A stretch of 64,000 nt of DNA, from contig NZ_CP085636.1 in NCBI RefSeq assembly GCF_027571385.1, positions 992,001-1,056,000 of the forward strand. Reading direction: 5' to 3'. Origin of the DNA: Shewanella sp. MTB7. GTDB taxonomy: Bacteria > Pseudomonadota > Gammaproteobacteria > Enterobacterales > Shewanellaceae. A program made the translations under genes and the position numbers. Below the pieces are notes generated by a model, which saw only the letters and a list, made by a program, of their open reading frames with translations, did no database searches and was not told where the DNA came from. Positions 9,561 to 17,166 of the stretch are shown in pieces; position 1 is the stretch's first letter; every line of letters begins with the position of its first letter.

Positions 9561-11063
9561 ATGGACGCAGAGATAGAACTTAAGTTATTTATTCAACTAG
9601 AACAACAAGAAACCTTGATTCACTTACTCGATAATCTTCCCTTCTCTGAGCCGCAGTGGTGTCAGGATCTCTCTAATGCTTATTATGATACCGCTGACCT
9701 TCAACTCAGACGTTGGGAAATGGGATTAAGGGTTCGAGGTTGTAACGGGAAGTTAGAACAGACCATAAAAACAGCAGGTACCGTCGTTGGTGGCATACAT
9801 TCTCGCCCAGAATTCAATGTGGATATAGATCAAACTATTCCAATTCTTTCGCTTTTTCCTGAAAAAATATGGCCAGAGCAGGCTGAAATTTCATCAGTGC
9901 AATCTGAATTAACCTGTTTATTTAATACCGACTTCTCTAGACGTACCTGGCATATTTATGTGGATAAAAGCCTGATCGAGGTTGCATTAGATATAGGTCA
10001 GGTAGCGGTAGAAATAGCCGGAGAGTTGCGAACTGAGCCTATTTGTGAGTTGGAGTTTGAATTAATAGCTGGTGAAGCTTTATCGCTGATTAAGTTGGGC
10101 ATGCAAGTGGCAGAATCTTTGCCTGTTAGACTCGGTAAGGCGAGCAAAGCCCAGCGAGGTTACCGCTTAGCCGCACAAGCAAGCCCGCTCAGCTTAGAGG
10201 TTTTGGAGTTTATCTCCCTTAAGCCTGAGCAGGATTTGAAGCAAACCTTAATATCGCTGCTCAGTGTTGGCCTTGAGCGTTGGCAATTGTTGGAAGCGAT
10301 GATCTTAGAGTCTGGCGCTGCACTCGATGTACAGACGCCCACTCTTTGTTATCGTTTAAGGGCCTGTATCCGCTTATTGCGATGTACCTTGGCTGAGTTT
10401 GATCTTCTTAATGCATCATTAGTGACAAAGTTCGATGGTATCGAAGCTCATCTTGATTTTGTTGAAGCCAGTTTAAGTTGTGTGGAGATACTTCAGGAAA
10501 ATAGTATTTTGATCGCAAAACTTCCTCAACATACACAATTAAGTGAGTTAGTCGCAACTCAGTTAACCTTGCTAAACATCCCATTACGTATGGATAATAT
10601 GCTGCAAGACCTTTGTTATGGCAGCTTACAATTGGCCTTGGTTGAGCTATTGTTTGAATTCAAATCAGGAAAGCAAACCATTATTAAAGACACTGTTTTG
10701 CAAGATTTTGCGGATAAGATGCAGGAGGTGTCCTGGTTAAGAATTGTTAACTTAATGCCGTTAACTATGGATCTAAGCAGCGCTGATTATCAAGCTTTTG
10801 CTCGTGCACTCGATGAGAGCGTGTTTGTTGGCGTGGCTTATGGTGAGCTTTATCCAGCTAAATCAAGAGATCAGTTTAGGTTGCCTTGGCAAGATTTGAT
10901 ACTCGGAATTAGAACGTTAGCCGCCTATCGGCAGTTGGGTGAATTAAGTCAGGAAAATGCTATCGATATCTCACAATGGCTGACCAATAAAGAAGATAGT
11001 TTGCTGTTTGCCATGGAACATTCGAGGCGCATTGCGCTAAAAAAGGAGCCCTATTGGCGTTAA
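9561..11063 (+). CDS. ygiF: CYTH and CHAD domain protein, inorganic triphosphatase YgiF-like
   Basis: The N-terminal CYTH domain begins with the signature EIELKLFI (E-x-E-x-K) and includes YYDTADLQLRRWEMGLRVR and EQTIKTAG, residues that line the tunnel binding triphosphate and metal. The C-terminal half (about residues 220-500) is a divergent helical CHAD domain. The ATG at 9561 (MDAEIELK, 500 aa) is preferred because the CYTH signature begins immediately; a longer frame from 9522 adds 13 unlikely residues. E. coli YgiF hydrolyses inorganic triphosphate. Here it lies divergent from the pit operon, a link to phosphate metabolism, and in the wider neighbourhood of glnE as in E. coli. Confidence 0.88.
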   Translation: MDAEIELKLFIQLEQQETLIHLLDNLPFSEPQWCQDLSNAYYDTADLQLRRWEMGLRVRGCNGKLEQTIKTAGTVVGGIHSRPEFNVDIDQTIPILSLFPEKIWPEQAEISSVQSELTCLFNTDFSRRTWHIYVDKSLIEVALDIGQVAVEIAGELRTEPICELEFELIAGEALSLIKLGMQVAESLPVRLGKASKAQRGYRLAAQASPLSLEVLEFISLKPEQDLKQTLISLLSVGLERWQLLEAMILESGAALDVQTPTLCYRLRACIRLLRCTLAEFDLLNASLVTKFDGIEAHLDFVEASLSCVEILQENSILIAKLPQHTQLSELVATQLTLLNIPLRMDNMLQDLCYGSLQLALVELLFEFKSGKQTIIKDTVLQDFADKMQEVSWLRIVNLMPLTMDLSSADYQAFARALDESVFVGVAYGELYPAKSRDQFRLPWQDLILGIRTLAAYRQLGELSQENAIDISQWLTNKEDSLLFAMEHSRRIALKKEPYWR

Positions 11064-11093
11064 GAATATTTTGGGAGGATTAATTTTCGGATT

Positions 11094-11897
11094 TTAACGG
11101 GAACGGTTTCGCTCCTGATTAAGATCATCTTTTAGTTCATCTATCTGTTTTAATAACATGCCTTGATTGGCTTCCATTCTCGTTAACGCTTCATGTAATT
11201 CACTGCGTATCTCTTTACTTTGGCTCTCAAATTTTTCTGCTTCATCGGGGGCGATAAAAATGGAAGCCATATAACCTGAGATGACGCCGAAGAAACTCAC
11301 GCCACAAATTATCACTACACCACCGATAACATGACCTGAAGTTGTCACTGGATAATAATCACCATAACCAACCGTTGAAATAGTGACCAGAGCCCACCAG
11401 ATTGCATTTTCTGCCGTTTGAATATTTGCATTGGGCTCCCCACTCTCTACGATTAAAATCAATACAGATGAGAAGGTTAATATGGTTACCATGGCGACCA
11501 ATAAACTGGCTAACGTGGCCTGTTTTCGTTGCTTAACCATTGGAACAATAAAGGATTGTGCCGTTCTAATTAGACGTACTACGCGCAAAATCTGAAATAA
11601 TCGAGCGAATCTTAAGGGCTCGATGGCCGGGATACTGGCGACAAAATCTATCCAATTATGCTTGATGTAATGGATTTTGTTATCGGATCTGAATAAGCCG
11701 ATGAAGAAGTGGCTGAGAAATATGATGCAGATACCGAAGTCGACCGCAATGAGTAAGCGTTCTGTTTCGGGGGCGAGTGTTGAGAAGCTAAGTATTAACA
11801 CCACAATGACAGAAAGGAGTGACAGGACCATCATAGCTAGCTGAAAAGGAGTCAATTCCTCTTCTGCATGGGGGAACCATTTTTTTCTTTCTGCCAT
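11094..11897 (-). CDS. Voltage-gated-type potassium channel (6TM ion transporter)
   Basis: A 267-residue protein with about six membrane segments. An S4-like helix carries regularly spaced arginines (FARLFQILRVVRLIRTAQ). The pore helix and potassium selectivity filter read ISTVGYGDYYPVTT. The C-terminal tail (about 215-267) is charged and probably coiled coil, suited to tetramer assembly. It is the last gene of the leftward set DUF2170 - PspA - DUF2491 - 110-aa protein - channel, which implies a role in membrane-potential or envelope stress rather than bulk potassium supply. That role is inference. The start MAERKKWFPHAEEELTPFQ is well placed. Confidence 0.88.
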   Translation of the reverse strand: MAERKKWFPHAEEELTPFQLAMMVLSLLSVIVVLILSFSTLAPETERLLIAVDFGICIIFLSHFFIGLFRSDNKIHYIKHNWIDFVASIPAIEPLRFARLFQILRVVRLIRTAQSFIVPMVKQRKQATLASLLVAMVTILTFSSVLILIVESGEPNANIQTAENAIWWALVTISTVGYGDYYPVTTSGHVIGGVVIICGVSFFGVISGYMASIFIAPDEAEKFESQSKEIRSELHEALTRMEANQGMLLKQIDELKDDLNQERNRSR

Positions 11898-11952
11898 GTT
11901 AACATCCGATTGTTTTATTCAGCTTATCGAGTCATATATCGTTAGATAGAGT

Positions 11953-12285
11953 CTACTCGTTTTTATCTCCGAAGTGGATTAAATCATCTAAAACATACTT
12001 CTTAATTTCGAGTTGATTTTCAGGAGATAAATTATATTTTTCGGCTAGTTGCAGATAATCATCAAGACTAAGTGAGACGGTAAGTCTGGGACGTTTAGGT
12101 CGCTTTGTGACAGAAAGCCCTAAAATAGTGCGGATCTGATCCGATGGGCTAAAGCCTGAATCTAGAGCAGCTTTACGGATAGAATACTGGAATTTTTCAT
12201 CGAGATCGAAAGCCACTTGGGTTGCTTTTGCCGCCTTCTGATTCTGTAACCATTGTTCTGGTAGTGGGTGTTTCGGTTTAGTCAT
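11953..12285 (-). CDS. Uncharacterised 110-aa protein, possible ribbon-helix-helix-like
   Basis: A soluble, basic protein with two similar halves. A first block reads TQVAFDLDEKFQYSIRKAALDSGFSPSDQIR and a second reads RLTVSLSLDDYLQLAEKY, each an apparent short beta strand followed by two helices, which is the outline of ribbon-helix-helix DNA-binding proteins. I do not recognise a named family. It sits in the leftward operon between DUF2491 and the potassium channel. If it binds DNA it is a candidate for the GACATAWTATGTC palindromes in front of this operon, but nothing in the sequence proves that. The stop lies 55 bases before the channel start. Confidence 0.72.
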   Translation of the reverse strand: MTKPKHPLPEQWLQNQKAAKATQVAFDLDEKFQYSIRKAALDSGFSPSDQIRTILGLSVTKRPKRPRLTVSLSLDDYLQLAEKYNLSPENQLEIKKYVLDDLIHFGDKNE

Positions 12286-12323
12286 TCCGTTTACCTTTTA
12301 ATTATTCTAATCTTGAAACTGAG

Positions 12324-12356
12324 GTTCCTAGGACCTAGGACCTAGGCCCTAGGAAC
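12324..12356. repeat. Four tandem CCTAGG-containing heptamers forming a near-perfect palindrome
   Basis: CCTAGG occurs four times at a strict 7-base period (12327, 12334, 12341, 12348). Together with flanking GTT/AAC the block folds back on itself: 16-base arms at 12324-12339 and 12341-12356 match at all but one position. It lies between the DUF2491 stop and the start of the 110-aa gene, inside the operon. CTAG is usually rare in gammaproteobacterial genomes, so this density is striking. Confidence 0.85.
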
Positions 12357-12364
12357 TGAACTCG

Positions 12365-13018
12365 TTATTTCCCTGGCCAATAATCTCTAATATCGGATAA
12401 GGGGCGATATAAGGTTAACATGACATCGGTTTCCCCTCCGTCATAGACTTCAACATTAACGGCAAATTTTTCTTCATCATCAAGTAAAAGATATGATTCA
12501 AATGCGTCACCTCTGGCACCGTTTTCATCTTGAGGTGGTTTCTTATTTCGGTAGTCCTCTCGATGGAAATAGCCAAACTGAGCAAAATTAATTTGATGGT
12601 ATTCTTTACCTAACCATTGCTCAAATTGTGTGGCTAGCTCATCGGGTAGGCTTTGAGTGGTAAGCGAGGCTTGCTCATCTTCTTCGAAAATAGCGCTAAA
12701 CTGTTCGAGATCGAATATCTGTTCAACTTGACCACGATTGACCTTAATGGAGAATTCAAGATAGGTTTCATCATCTTCATCAAGTGAAAGAAAAATGGTG
12801 TCATTACCATGACCTTTAAGTACCCATTCAGCCTTTTGGTTGCGTTCATACTCATAAGTGTTGACGGATTCGACTCTTAGCTGTTGGCCTCGAAGTTGAG
12901 GCGGTAGAGCAAAGCTGTCATCGAGAGAGATCATATCGCCCTTCATGAGATGCGAAGGGTGATCGAGTTGACGTTTTGGCGCCTCTTTTTTACCGAAAAG
13001 GCCCTTTAAAAATCCCAT
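12365..13018 (-). CDS. yjfK: DUF2491 family protein, YjfK-like
   Basis: A 217-residue acidic soluble protein starting MGFLKGLFGKKEAPKRQ. Length, the basic N-terminal patch and the C-terminal pattern (YDGGETDVMLTLYRPL, ending DIRDYWPGK) fit the DUF2491 family represented by E. coli YjfK. I use the second of two adjacent ATGs (13018), which has AGGAG at better spacing. It follows a PspA/IM30 gene and a DUF2170 gene, the same order as E. coli yjfI-yjfJ-yjfK. The function is unknown. The neighbourhood points to PspA-type membrane maintenance. A terminator-like hairpin separates it from the upstream PspA gene. Confidence 0.82.
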   Translation of the reverse strand: MGFLKGLFGKKEAPKRQLDHPSHLMKGDMISLDDSFALPPQLRGQQLRVESVNTYEYERNQKAEWVLKGHGNDTIFLSLDEDDETYLEFSIKVNRGQVEQIFDLEQFSAIFEEDEQASLTTQSLPDELATQFEQWLGKEYHQINFAQFGYFHREDYRNKKPPQDENGARGDAFESYLLLDDEEKFAVNVEVYDGGETDVMLTLYRPLSDIRDYWPGK

Positions 13019-13056
13019 CATCGGCTCCTGTTATTTTGAACTTCTAATACAAAAAG

Positions 13057-13084
13057 AGCGCTTTTCTTAAAAAAGAAAAGCGCT
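13057..13084 (-). terminator. Hairpin terminator/attenuator between yjfJ and yjfK
   Basis: A perfect 12-bp inverted repeat (AGCGCTTTTCTT / AAGAAAAGCGCT) with a 4-base loop. On the minus strand it is followed by TCTTTTT. It lies inside an otherwise continuous gene set, so it probably reduces rather than abolishes expression of the three downstream genes. Confidence 0.78.
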
Positions 13085-13146
13085 ACTTATTAGCTACTGA
13101 ATCTATTCGAGCGATTAACGCTGAATGTCTTCATTTGGCTCTATGG

Positions 13147-13833
13147 TTACTTACGCGCTTTAAGGCGGTCAAGTACAGCGTTGGCATTAGACTTTTGCTC
13201 GCCAATGCCTGCTTCTGCGAGTTTAGCGTGCAGCGACTTATCACTGTTTTCATCAGCAAGCTGCTCAGAGGCGATTAAACGGTCATCAAACTGCTGCTGA
13301 CGAGCCTTGATACGCTCTAGTGAATCTTTAGCATTTAATAGCTTAGAGTTACTACCTGCGAAAGAGTCAGTGATGCTAGCCGTTGCCTTTTGAACACTTT
13401 CAGTGGTCTTAACCATGCTCAGTTGACGCTGGTAATCGGTTAGCTGACGTTCAGTTTTACGCACGAGGTCTTTAAGACGAGTAGCGTGGGCTGAGAAGCT
13501 AACGTTTGCACTTTCTTGCTCTGCAAGCTCTTGGTCTAGTTGAGATATCTTCTCAGCAACTTCCATTGCTAAGGTTTCATTCTCTTTCTCAAGTGCTTGA
13601 GTTGCATAACCTTCATGTTCGCTGATAGAACGTTTTAGACGATCAACTTCACGGCTAGCTTGCATCTCTTTAGCCATAACGTCAGTTAATTCACGTTTTG
13701 CTTTAGTCAGGTGATTCTCTGCATCACGGATCTCCTGTTCGAAGATACGGGTTGAGTTAGCATCAACGATGCTTTGACCAACTTCAGTAGCACCACCACG
13801 AAAAGCGGTTAAAATCTTGTTTAATATGCCCAT
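13147..13833 (-). CDS. yjfJ: PspA/IM30 family membrane-remodelling protein, YjfJ-like
   Basis: A 228-residue, almost entirely helical, heptad-rich protein typical of PspA/IM30/ESCRT-III proteins. The N-terminal amphipathic helix MGILNKILTAFRGGATEVGQ is followed by long coiled coils with EQEIRDAENHLTKAKRELTD. AGGAG lies seven bases before the ATG. PspA-family proteins bind stressed inner membranes and preserve proton motive force. The gene follows the DUF2170 gene by 75 bases and matches E. coli YjfJ by neighbourhood. No PspF/pspBC genes are present, so this is not the classical psp operon. Confidence 0.88.
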   Translation of the reverse strand: MGILNKILTAFRGGATEVGQSIVDANSTRIFEQEIRDAENHLTKAKRELTDVMAKEMQASREVDRLKRSISEHEGYATQALEKENETLAMEVAEKISQLDQELAEQESANVSFSAHATRLKDLVRKTERQLTDYQRQLSMVKTTESVQKATASITDSFAGSNSKLLNAKDSLERIKARQQQFDDRLIASEQLADENSDKSLHAKLAEAGIGEQKSNANAVLDRLKARK

Positions 13834-13908
13834 TATGTGGCTCCTATTTGCGTTGTCCCAGCGATTTGATCCAAGACCAACAAATTAATAATTAAGTGGA
13901 TAACAAAT

Positions 13909-14322
13909 TTACTTTAAGAAGTTACTCATCTCATCGATGACTTCTAGGCAGTTATCGGAAAGAACTGAAAGCTCTTGTTCGATCTCCTGCATATTTGAGT
14001 GAACAGAAAGTGCACCATATACCACATATTTATCATCAATTTTTGCAAATGATGATAAGGGCATTGGGATGTTGAGCTCTAACATGGTCTCAAGCATCTC
14101 TACACGACATTCCTGATTAACTTCATCTTCGCCCCAAAGGTAACTGATGCAGAGAACTTGGTTATCTGTCACCGATACGAATACAGGGATCTCTTCGCGT
14201 CCAACGATATTGACCTGCAATACCTCGACTTCACCATTGATTGGATAGCAATCAAATTGCAAGCCTGTATGGCTCTTGTCACAAAGATCATTTAGATGGT
14301 TGGCAATAGTGTGAATATTCAT
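13909..14322 (-). CDS. yjfI: DUF2170 family protein, YjfI-like
   Basis: A 137-residue small acidic soluble protein starting MNIHTIANHLNDLCDKSHTG, with the family-like core VLQVNIVGREEIPVFVSV and a C-terminal LEVIDEMSNFLK. It is the first gene of the leftward set that continues with PspA, DUF2491, a 110-aa protein and a potassium channel, paralleling E. coli yjfIJK. The Shine-Dalgarno AAGGAC lies seven bases from the ATG. The promoter in front carries two copies of a 13-bp palindrome, one covering the -35 region and one just upstream of the ribosome binding site. Biochemical function is unknown. Confidence 0.82.
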   Translation of the reverse strand: MNIHTIANHLNDLCDKSHTGLQFDCYPINGEVEVLQVNIVGREEIPVFVSVTDNQVLCISYLWGEDEVNQECRVEMLETMLELNIPMPLSSFAKIDDKYVVYGALSVHSNMQEIEQELSVLSDNCLEVIDEMSNFLK

Positions 14323-14334
14323 ATTTGTCCTTAT

Positions 14335-14347
14335 GACATATTATGTC
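14335..14347. promoter_or_regulatory. Palindromic operator candidate, copy 1 (GACATATTATGTC)
   Basis: A perfect 13-bp palindrome with an A/T centre, between the -10 element and the Shine-Dalgarno of the DUF2170 gene. It is the reverse complement of copy 2, 34 bases away centre to centre. A site here would block early transcription or initiation, suggesting a repressor. Confidence 0.72.
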
Positions 14348-14355
14348 TGGAGTTA

Positions 14356-14383
14356 AAGATAGCATTGCGACATAATATGTCAA
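14356..14383 (-). promoter_or_regulatory. Predicted sigma-70 promoter of the yjfIJK-channel operon
   Basis: On the minus strand TTGACA (14378-14383) is followed after 16 bases by TATCTT (14356-14361). The consensus -35 hexamer overlaps operator copy 2. The leader to the ATG is about 28 bases. Confidence 0.6.
14369..14381. promoter_or_regulatory. Palindromic operator candidate, copy 2 (GACATAATATGTC)
   Basis: The same 13-bp palindrome as copy 1, here overlapping the -35 hexamer of the predicted promoter. Two identical sites bracketing the promoter core are a typical repressor arrangement. Confidence 0.72.
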
Positions 14384-14443
14384 GTGCTATTTTTCAAAAA
14401 AGTAATTCGTCTTGGTTTTAGATATATCAGCTCAGTTGATAAC

Positions 14444-16174
14444 TCAGAAGAGTGTCACTCCCTGATTTTCAGACCAAGCTTGTTGGTGATACTGGTACAG
14501 TTGCATCGAGCCTATTCGATTTGCTTCGATGTTGTCTATCTCTTGGTAGAAATTTCCTGGAAATTCGAAAGCCCCTTTAATAAGTCCTGGTGTTAACCAG
14601 TCATCCTCTATTGATAACTGCGCGATATTACTCAATCTTGCTTTAGCATTTTTACCAGATACCGTGGCTATACTCCAACCCCATTCACCAAAACTGGGTA
14701 CGTTATGATGATATTGGCTGACATCGAAACCTGCCATAGATAAGGTTTTTCCTATGGATATAAAGGCCTTAGGAGCATGGTATGGCGAGGTTGATTGTAT
14801 GGTTAGAGCACCGTCGGCACTTAAGAGTTCCTTTAACTTTTTATAAAAGAGATCTGAATAAAGTTTATTCAAGTCTGGATGACTCGGGTCGGGGAGGTCG
14901 ACAATGATAGTATCGAACTTGTTACCTTCCCGCAGTAGGTCATCCACCCCGTTAAAGGCGTCATCAACGACAACCTTGACCCTAGGGTCATTGAGTGCAT
15001 CACCATTTAGTTTGAGTAAGGTTTGGCTTAAACGTGTCGGCATATCCGCATCGTGAGAGGTGAAAAGCTCAAGCAGATCTTTATCGAGATCGATTAAGGT
15101 AACCGCCTTAGGATCCCATTTAAGGACTTGTTTTAGTCCTAAACCATCGCCGCCACCGATGATCAATACCTTGTCATGGCGAGCACTAGCCTCCATGGTT
15201 GGGTGAACCAGAAATGCATGATAAATGTGTTCATCTTCACTGGAAAACTGCAGTCGTCCATTAATATACAGGGAGTAAACAGGTGCTATACCAGTGCCTC
15301 TCAAACGTTCGGTAAAAGTCAGTTGTTGAAAGCGAGTAGATTTAGCGTAAATAACATTGTCTTTATAGAGTAAATTATTAAAGTTCTGTTCCCAACTCGG
15401 CCCATGCCACGCTAGCAAGAGCAATATTGCTGAGGCGAGAAAATGACCAATCAGTAGGGTTTTGACGAAACGAATACGATCCCAGAAGCGCCAGATAAAG
15501 ATAAAGCCTGCCAGTAGATTAAAGCTGGCAGTTAATGCTGCTGCAAGCTGAATATCAATGGCGAGCATAAAACTGACCCAGATAGCAGCGCCTATGCCTG
15601 CACCGACATAATCAGCTCCATAAATGGTACCAGCATTATGCATTAAGTGCTCATCACACAGAGATTGGCGCACACGGGCAATAAGGGGGATCTCCATACC
15701 GATCATCAAGCCAAGTATCACGCCCCAAACATAAGGTAGATATTCACTTAGGTGCTGCATGAGGCCAATAAAGCCACCTTCAGGCAGTAGATCTGGCGGC
15801 AAGCCTAAAGTGCTGGCGATGATGAGGGGAAGTTGTTGACCGAAGCCGATAATGGCAGCGGTGATCAAGATTGCTAGCGAGCCACACAGGGCAACGCTGA
15901 GTTCAAGTACTGCGAAACCGGTAAAGGCGCAGCGTATTTTACGTGCAGCAAAGGCACCAACTCCCATCGACACGATCATGAGGCCAATCATGGTGTAGAT
16001 TGCGGCTTCTAAAGCTCCGAGAATGCGTCCAGCATAGTGGGAAAGCAGGTATTCGTAGATTAGCCCACATCCCGCAAGTACGGCCATGATGCCGAGCAGT
16101 AGTGTGTCATCAAACCAGCTTAATTTTTTCTCTTTGGTGTTTCCAGCTAGGGCTGGCTCGGTTACTTCGCTCAC
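14444..16174 (-). CDS. Membrane-bound spermidine synthase-like aminopropyltransferase
   Basis: A 576-residue two-part protein. Residues about 20-260 form about seven or eight membrane helices. Residues about 280-540 form a spermidine-synthase fold with the SAM-binding loop VLIIGGGDGLGLKQVLKW, the acidic residue in VTLIDLDKDLLELF, and the active-site region FDTIIVDLPDPSHPDLNKLYS. The usual cytosolic SpeE lacks the membrane part. Start is GTG at 16174 with GTGAG upstream. It is the last gene of the set lipoprotein - DUF350 - this enzyme, ending 122 bases before the promoter region of the PspA set. It probably transfers aminopropyl groups to a polyamine or related amine at the inner membrane; the actual substrate is unknown. 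Confidence 0.85.
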   Translation of the reverse strand: MSEVTEPALAGNTKEKKLSWFDDTLLLGIMAVLAGCGLIYEYLLSHYAGRILGALEAAIYTMIGLMIVSMGVGAFAARKIRCAFTGFAVLELSVALCGSLAILITAAIIGFGQQLPLIIASTLGLPPDLLPEGGFIGLMQHLSEYLPYVWGVILGLMIGMEIPLIARVRQSLCDEHLMHNAGTIYGADYVGAGIGAAIWVSFMLAIDIQLAAALTASFNLLAGFIFIWRFWDRIRFVKTLLIGHFLASAILLLLAWHGPSWEQNFNNLLYKDNVIYAKSTRFQQLTFTERLRGTGIAPVYSLYINGRLQFSSEDEHIYHAFLVHPTMEASARHDKVLIIGGGDGLGLKQVLKWDPKAVTLIDLDKDLLELFTSHDADMPTRLSQTLLKLNGDALNDPRVKVVVDDAFNGVDDLLREGNKFDTIIVDLPDPSHPDLNKLYSDLFYKKLKELLSADGALTIQSTSPYHAPKAFISIGKTLSMAGFDVSQYHHNVPSFGEWGWSIATVSGKNAKARLSNIAQLSIEDDWLTPGLIKGAFEFPGNFYQEIDNIEANRIGSMQLYQYHQQAWSENQGVTLF

Positions 16175-16212
16175 TGAATTCTCACGTTTTGCAATTTGTA
16201 GATAGTAAAAAA

Positions 16213-16230
16213 GGCGACTAGATAGCCGCC
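16213..16230 (-). terminator. Short hairpin with T-run between the DUF350 and spermidine synthase genes
   Basis: Arms GGCGACTA / TAGCCGCC (one mismatch) with a 2-base centre. On the minus strand the second arm is followed by six T. It lies in the 79-base gap within the operon, so partial termination is the likely effect. Confidence 0.55.
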
Positions 16231-16253
16231 CAAGATGTTAAATATTACGTTGG

Positions 16254-17153
16254 TTAAGCCATTAGGCTGGTGAGGATTAAGGCAATCGCAACACTTAACG
16301 CAAGCTCAACGGTGGCAACACCTATGTTATTTTGTTGCTCGACCTCTTCGGCCAAATTGATGTTAGCAAGTACGACTTTCTTGACTATCTTAATCAGTAC
16401 GGTCAGTGCGATTAGCATGATAACTGAGAAGGTTAACCAACCAACTAAATTAGCAAGGTAAGCTTCAGGATTATAGATAATGAAGTGGCTAGCGGCATTA
16501 AAGCTCAGCGCCATCGCAAGCATGTAGCCGCTGTGACGAATGGCAACTGCTTTATGTCCCGCAACTAAAGCTTCTTGCATAGAGGCATTTTGATTACGTT
16601 TAGCGTAACGGAATTCGCGAAAACGCGTGAGTAATACCAACATCAGTTGAGAAATAGCAAAAGCGCTAAAGATGGCGATAAAGGTGTTCAGTGTCAGATC
16701 TTCAGCCCACAATAATACCGATCGAATGATTATCGCAGTGGCGATAGCAGCACTGGCGTCGACGATGGCCACTGAAATATTGCCTTTGAGGATAAGCTCA
16801 TTCTTATTGAACTCGTTAAGGGCAATTTTATCGTGCAGGAATCGACCCAGTTTGATTAACATCAGACCGAATAAACCATAAGCCGTCATACCAATCGCTT
16901 CGACTAAATAGGAGTCAGCTGCTTCGCCTGTGATGGCGCCAGTGAGGACAATACCAAGCCCTGCAATAGCACCGGCCGTGCTGATCCCAAAAGCAAAGTT
17001 GTCTCTTTCTGAAAGCTCAACCCGGCTATCGACTTTAATACTCCACCCCTGAAGATAGCGCATAAAGGTCAGTAGAATAATCGCTATGGTTAAGTCTATG
17101 GCTAATATGATGACCAAGTCTTGCGTAATACCGAAGTTTTGAAATAATGTCAT
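16254..17153 (-). CDS. Double DUF350 inner-membrane protein, YjfL-like
   Basis: A 299-residue protein with about eight hydrophobic segments in two similar halves. Each half has the DUF350 pattern of small-residue-rich helices: FGISTAGAIAGLGIVLTGAI followed by AYGLFGLMLIKLGRFLHDKI in the first, and VAIRHSGYMLAMALSFNAA followed by LVKIVKKV-like charged ends in the second. E. coli YjfL is a single DUF350 unit of about 130 residues, so this is a tandem fusion. AAGGAACGCAC precedes the ATG. It lies 13 bases after the lipoprotein gene and upstream of the spermidine synthase gene. Its role is unknown. Confidence 0.82.
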   Translation of the reverse strand: MTLFQNFGITQDLVIILAIDLTIAIILLTFMRYLQGWSIKVDSRVELSERDNFAFGISTAGAIAGLGIVLTGAITGEAADSYLVEAIGMTAYGLFGLMLIKLGRFLHDKIALNEFNKNELILKGNISVAIVDASAAIATAIIIRSVLLWAEDLTLNTFIAIFSAFAISQLMLVLLTRFREFRYAKRNQNASMQEALVAGHKAVAIRHSGYMLAMALSFNAASHFIIYNPEAYLANLVGWLTFSVIMLIALTVLIKIVKKVVLANINLAEEVEQQNNIGVATVELALSVAIALILTSLMA

Positions 17154-17166
17154 GTGCGTTCCTTAT

